Shown here: positions 13,993-17,519 of the stretch, one piece after another
Numbering within the stretch: the stretch's first letter is position 1
Layout: the number at the start of each line of letters is the position of its first letter
Source: Vulcanimicrobiota bacterium
GTDB taxonomy: Bacteria > Vulcanimicrobiota > Vulcanimicrobiia > Vulcanimicrobiales > Vulcanimicrobiaceae
Direction: 5' to 3'
Assembly (NCBI GenBank): GCA_019237435.1
Contig: JAFAHB010000008.1
Location: forward strand, 1 to 17,519
DNA length: 17,519 bases
Notes under the pieces: model-generated
Database searches by the model: none
What the model saw: the letters and a program-made list of their open reading frames with translations, nothing else
What the model was told of the DNA's origin: nothing
Translations under genes and position numbers: made by a program

Positions 13993-15819
13993 ATGAAATC
14001 CCGAACGGTTCCCGCACTCGTTGCCCTCACCGCAGTTGCGCTTGCCGCACTGCCGGTACAGCCTACCTCCGCGCAGCTCGACGACGCGCTGCCGTCGCGG
14101 GCAACGGTACCGACTGCAATGCCGTCGCCGCAGTTTCCGACCGTACCGAGCGTTGCGCCGGGCTATCGCGCTCCGCAAGTAGCACCGAGCGCGGCACAAA
14201 TTATCGGCGTCACGCAACAACCCTTCGTCGGCATCGCGCTGCAAGACGCGATCGCGATGGCGCTGGCGAAGAACCCGAGTTTAGCGGTATCCGCTTCAAA
14301 CATGCGGATCGCGCGCTATCAGATCGTCGAAGTCAAAGGCGCCTACGACGTTCAGCTGCAGCTCAAGCCGTCGTCCAGTTTCTCGGTGCAGCCGCCGCAG
14401 AACGCGTTCGAGGCCGGCCCCGGCGAGCTGGGCCGGTATACGCCGGCGCCGGGCGGGTCACCCGGCGTGATTTACACCACGGGCCCCGGCAACATCATCC
14501 AGCACCAATCGGCGTTTCAGTATGGCGTCGGCGGGCAGACGGAAAACGGCCTGACCTATCAAGCCGGCATCCAGCAAAGCCGCACGTACAACAACACCGT
14601 CTTCGACGCGTACAACCCTTACTATATCGCGACGTTGAATGCGGCCGTCACGCAACCGCTGCTCAAAAATTCCGGTATGAATGCGACGAAACGGCAGCTC
14701 AAGCTTGCGTTCGTCAATGCGGACGCGAGCGCGGCGCAGGCGCTTATCGACTCGTCGAACACGATCTCGCAAGTCGACGATTCATACTGGAATCTGGTCG
14801 CAGCCTGGCGAAACGTAGCGATCCAGGAAGAAGCGCTCAAAGAAGCGATCGCACAGCAGCGCAGCAACGTACGTCTGGCGCGGCGCGGCGCGGCCGCGCC
14901 AATCGACGCCGTCGAATCGCAGACGCAAGTTTCAAACTTTCAGAACGACGTCTATTCGGCGCTCCAAACCGTCTCACAACTCCAGGTTCAGCTCAAAGCG
15001 CTCGTCGTCGCCGACCCCGCCGATCCCATCTGGACGGCCAACCTCGTCCCGACCACGTCGGTGCAGCAGCTTCCGAATGCCGAAGATCTGGCGCAGATCG
15101 TCGCGGAGGCTCATCAAAATCGGCCGGAAGTGCGCCAAGCCGAAGACAAGAGGCTCTCCGCTGACATCGACCGTGCTTTCGCGCGAAATCAATCGCTGCC
15201 GCAAGCGGATCTGCAAGTCCAATACTTGAGCAACGGGTTTGCGGGGATCCTCGCGCCCGTCCCGGCCTTCCTCTTGGGCGAGTGTTTCAACGTAAGCCGC
15301 CTCACGTCGTGTCCGACGCCGCCCCCGAACACGCAAGGCTCGATGCCCTATGCCTATCACAATATGTGGGCCGGCTATTTCCCAGCGTTTAACGTGGCTT
15401 TAATCGTCAGCTATCCGATTCAAGGGAATCTCGCGCGCGGCATGCGCGGCGTCGCAAGCGAAGAAGAGGCACAGGCGAAGCTCGCGATGCAAGCCGTCGC
15501 GGCGCGGATCGGCGCGGAGGCTCGCGATGCGCTTCAAGCGTATGAATCGGCCCTCGCGAAACTCAACGCGGCGCGTCACTCGCGGCTAGCGGCCGAAACC
15601 GTTTATGCAAGCGAGGTGCGCCAGTTCCATCGAGGCGCCTCGACGACCTACCTTGTCCTTCAGCGCCAAGTGCAGCTGGCGGAGGCGCGCGGCTTGGAGC
15701 TCCAGGCGCAGACGCAGCTAAACCAGTCGATTGTCGAGTTGCAGCGCGTAGACGGAACGATCCTTACCACTAATGGAGTGAATCTGCAAACGCTCGGTTC
15801 GCAAACCTTGGCGCGCTAG
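13993..15819 (+). CDS. TolC-family outer-membrane channel protein, copy 2
   Basis: 608 residues, starting 3 nt after copy 1 and collinear with it from signal peptide to C-terminus. It shares QLDDALPSRATVP, VAPGYRAP and IIGVTQQPFVGIALQDAIAM. In a 54-residue stretch around WNLVAAWRNVAIQEEALKEA it differs from copy 1 at only 8 positions, so the two are recent or constrained duplicates. The first strand region has its own insert (GRYTPAPGGSPGVIYTTGPG). The second loop carries Cys431 and Cys440 before PTPPPNTQGSM. Only the coding layout, not a ribosome site, supports the ATG at 13993, so translation is probably coupled to copy 1. The function is as for copy 1; whether it forms its own homotrimer or mixes with the neighbours is unknown. 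Confidence 0.92.
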   Translation: MKSRTVPALVALTAVALAALPVQPTSAQLDDALPSRATVPTAMPSPQFPTVPSVAPGYRAPQVAPSAAQIIGVTQQPFVGIALQDAIAMALAKNPSLAVSASNMRIARYQIVEVKGAYDVQLQLKPSSSFSVQPPQNAFEAGPGELGRYTPAPGGSPGVIYTTGPGNIIQHQSAFQYGVGGQTENGLTYQAGIQQSRTYNNTVFDAYNPYYIATLNAAVTQPLLKNSGMNATKRQLKLAFVNADASAAQALIDSSNTISQVDDSYWNLVAAWRNVAIQEEALKEAIAQQRSNVRLARRGAAAPIDAVESQTQVSNFQNDVYSALQTVSQLQVQLKALVVADPADPIWTANLVPTTSVQQLPNAEDLAQIVAEAHQNRPEVRQAEDKRLSADIDRAFARNQSLPQADLQVQYLSNGFAGILAPVPAFLLGECFNVSRLTSCPTPPPNTQGSMPYAYHNMWAGYFPAFNVALIVSYPIQGNLARGMRGVASEEEAQAKLAMQAVAARIGAEARDALQAYESALAKLNAARHSRLAAETVYASEVRQFHRGASTTYLVLQRQVQLAEARGLELQAQTQLNQSIVELQRVDGTILTTNGVNLQTLGSQTLAR

Positions 15820-15822
15820 CCG

Positions 15823-17519
15823 ATGAAGTCGATACGAGCCCGGGCGCTCCAGGCAGTCGTCGCCGCAGCGGCGGTTTCGCTCGCGATGTTTCCGCTTCAG
15901 CGAACGTCGGCTCAGCTGGACGATGCGCTCCCGCGTCGAGCGCTGCTGCCTACCGAAATCCCCTCGCCGGCGTTGCCGGCGGCTCCTACGGTAGCGCCGG
16001 GTTATCGCGCGCCCGAGGCTGAGCCAAGCGATCCCGGAATCGTCGGCGTAACGCGGAGCCCGTTCGTCGGAATCACGTTGCAAGATGCCGTCGCGATGGC
16101 GTTGCTCAAGAACCCCAACTTGGCAGTTTCCGCTTCGAACGTACGGATCGCGCGTTATCGCGTGGTTCAGGCAAAGTCGAATTTCGACGTGCATTTGCAG
16201 GTCGAGCCTTCTTCGAACTTTTCGGTGTTGCCGCCGGAGAATCTCTTCTTTGCCGGACCGGGCGTCCAAGGCAATGGTTATACCTGCATCCCCGTTGGAT
16301 TTGGAACGCCGTATCCGTGCTCCACGACCGGGCCCGGCTACATCATCCAGCACCAATACTCGTTTCAATCGGGCGTGAACGGTCAAGGAATCAACGGAAC
16401 GCAATACTCGGCGAGCATCGCGCAAATTCGAACCTACAACAACACCATCATCAATACGTTCAATCCCTACTATCAAGCCATTCTGAGCCTCTCCGTGACG
16501 CAGCCGCTGCTGAAGAATTTCGGCATGAACGCCGTCAAGCGCCAGTTAAAGCTCGCGGTAATCGATAAGGATTCCACGGAAGCGCAAGCATTGGTCGATG
16601 CATCGAATACGATCGCTGCGGTAGAAGGTTCGTATTGGGATCTGGTCGCAGCCTGGCGAAACGTCGCCATTCAAGAAGAAGCACTCCACGAGGCGGTCGA
16701 GCAACAGCGCAGTGCGGTGCGCCTCGCGCGGCGCGGCGCCCTCCCCGCGGTCACTGCGGTGGAGTCTGAGACGCAGGTAGCCAACTTCCAATCGGGAGTC
16801 TTTTCGGCGCTCCAGAACGTCTCGCATTTGCAAACACAGCTCAAGAGCCTCATCGTTGCGGATGCCGGCGATCCGATTTGGAGCGCAAACTTAGTGCCGT
16901 CATCGCCCGTCCAAGAGCTGCCGAGCGCATCCGATCTCGCGGGGGTCGTTGCGTTGGCGCAACAGGAGCGCCCCGAAGTGCGGCAGGTTCTGGACCAACG
17001 GCGGGCGGCCGATTTGGACCTCGCGTACGCCAAGAATCAGGCGCTCCCGCAGGCCGATCTCGTGGTGCAATATTTCAGCAACGGTTTCGCCGGCCTTTTG
17101 CAGCCGGTTCCGAACTTTGAAGTGCTGGCCTGTGGTCTTCCCAACCATTCGTGTCCGACGCCGCCCCCGCAGTCGCAAGGCAATATGACCCAGGCCTTCC
17201 ACAACCTGTGGACTGCCGCTTATCCGGAGTTCAATATCGCGGTCGTTTTCAACATTCCGCTGGAAAACAACACCGCTCGCGGTCTGCGCGCAACGGCCAA
17301 ACAAGAAGAGGATCAAGCCTTGCTGCAAAGGCAGGGGCTCGACCAGCGCATCGAGTCGGAGGCGCGCAACGCGCTCCAAACGTATCAGTCCGCGCTTTCG
17401 CGACTCTCGTCTGCCGGTCAAGCGCGTGCCGCCGCGGAATCAACCTATGCCGGCGAGCTCCGGCGTTTTCACAACGGCGCCTCGACGACGTTCTTGGTGC
17501 TGCAGCGTCAGGTCGAACT
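15823..17519 (+). CDS. TolC-family outer-membrane channel protein, copy 3 (partial, 3' end off right edge)
   Basis: An open frame of 565 codons from the ATG at 15823 (3 nt after copy 2) to the window edge; by alignment with its siblings about 40 residues are missing. It begins MKSIRARALQAVVAAAAVSL and has the shared QLDDALPRRALLP, VAPGYRAP and PFVGITLQDAVAMALLKNP. It is the most diverged copy: in the stretch around SYWDLVAAWRNVAIQEEALH it differs from copy 2 at 12 of 54 positions. The second loop has Cys437 and Cys444 before PTPPPQSQG, and the first loop has an extra pair, Cys155 and Cys166, absent from copies 1 and 2. The helical C-terminal half is present through FLVLQRQVE. It is probably the last or near-last gene of the operon, but the window ends before this can be seen. 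Confidence 0.9.
   Translation, partial: MKSIRARALQAVVAAAAVSLAMFPLQRTSAQLDDALPRRALLPTEIPSPALPAAPTVAPGYRAPEAEPSDPGIVGVTRSPFVGITLQDAVAMALLKNPNLAVSASNVRIARYRVVQAKSNFDVHLQVEPSSNFSVLPPENLFFAGPGVQGNGYTCIPVGFGTPYPCSTTGPGYIIQHQYSFQSGVNGQGINGTQYSASIAQIRTYNNTIINTFNPYYQAILSLSVTQPLLKNFGMNAVKRQLKLAVIDKDSTEAQALVDASNTIAAVEGSYWDLVAAWRNVAIQEEALHEAVEQQRSAVRLARRGALPAVTAVESETQVANFQSGVFSALQNVSHLQTQLKSLIVADAGDPIWSANLVPSSPVQELPSASDLAGVVALAQQERPEVRQVLDQRRAADLDLAYAKNQALPQADLVVQYFSNGFAGLLQPVPNFEVLACGLPNHSCPTPPPQSQGNMTQAFHNLWTAAYPEFNIAVVFNIPLENNTARGLRATAKQEEDQALLQRQGLDQRIESEARNALQTYQSALSRLSSAGQARAAAESTYAGELRRFHNGASTTFLVLQRQVE

Noticed and set aside
12169..17519. Tandem duplication as sign of a mobile element or assembly artefact
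   Set aside because: No transposase, terminal repeats or target duplications are visible, and the copies differ throughout, including distinct loop inserts, so an assembly repeat error is unlikely.
1..17519. CRISPR array, tRNA, rRNA or toxin-antitoxin/defence module
   Set aside because: I saw no regularly spaced short repeats, no cloverleaf-like sequence, no ribosomal RNA segments and no nuclease or toxin signatures; intergenic gaps are nearly all under 140 bp.

Overview
The window is GC-rich, densely coded DNA from a diderm (Gram-negative) bacterium. The evidence for an outer membrane is a TonB-dependent receptor, a tripartite efflux system with outer-membrane channels, and several lipoproteins. 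I found no rRNA, tRNA, CRISPR array, transposase or integrase. The gene types fit a soil- or peat-type lineage such as Candidatus Eremiobacterota or Acidobacteriota (receptor with a carboxypeptidase-regulatory-like N-terminus, HAF-repeat lipoprotein, DHA2 pump with an added TolC array). That placement is an inference from gene content and has not been tested against any database.

Left part (1-7942). A large TonB-dependent receptor runs leftward off the window edge (start 2069, minus strand). Diverging from it is a histidine-utilisation cluster on the plus strand: urocanate hydratase (hutU, 2164-3822), a HAF-repeat lipoprotein (3959-4966), imidazolonepropionase (hutI, 5042-6292), a probable formimidoylglutamate deiminase (hutF, 6289-7581, ATGA overlap with hutI) and a small lipoprotein (7604-7942). 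Together the enzymes would convert urocanate to imidazolonepropionate, then formiminoglutamate, then N-formylglutamate. Histidine ammonia-lyase (hutH) and formylglutamate deformylase (hutG) are not in the window.

A 43-bp dispersed repeat (CATCCTGAGCGGAGCGA, 8 variable bases, then a second conserved arm) occurs twice. One copy lies in the receptor/hutU intergenic region (2101-2143). The other lies inside the hutI reading frame (5218-5260), where it encodes an interdomain linker.

Right part (7943-17519). A regulatory region with two TGCAAG/CTTGCA palindromes precedes a tightly packed seven-gene operon: an exported LolA-like protein, a TetR-family repressor, an EmrA/HlyD adaptor, an EmrB-type DHA2 transporter, and three tandem TolC-family outer-membrane proteins of about 606-608 residues. 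The third TolC gene is cut by the right edge. Junctions are ATGA, TAATG, or gaps of 3-9 nt. The likely logic is a repressor-controlled drug or metabolite exporter: EmrB in the inner membrane, EmrA across the periplasm, TolC-like channels in the outer membrane.

The most unusual points are the three homologous outer-membrane channels for one pump, which raises the possibility of a heterotrimeric channel; conserved cysteine pairs in their predicted surface loops; the two palindromes, which are candidate operators for the TetR protein; and the intergenic repeat that has become part of a catabolic enzyme.
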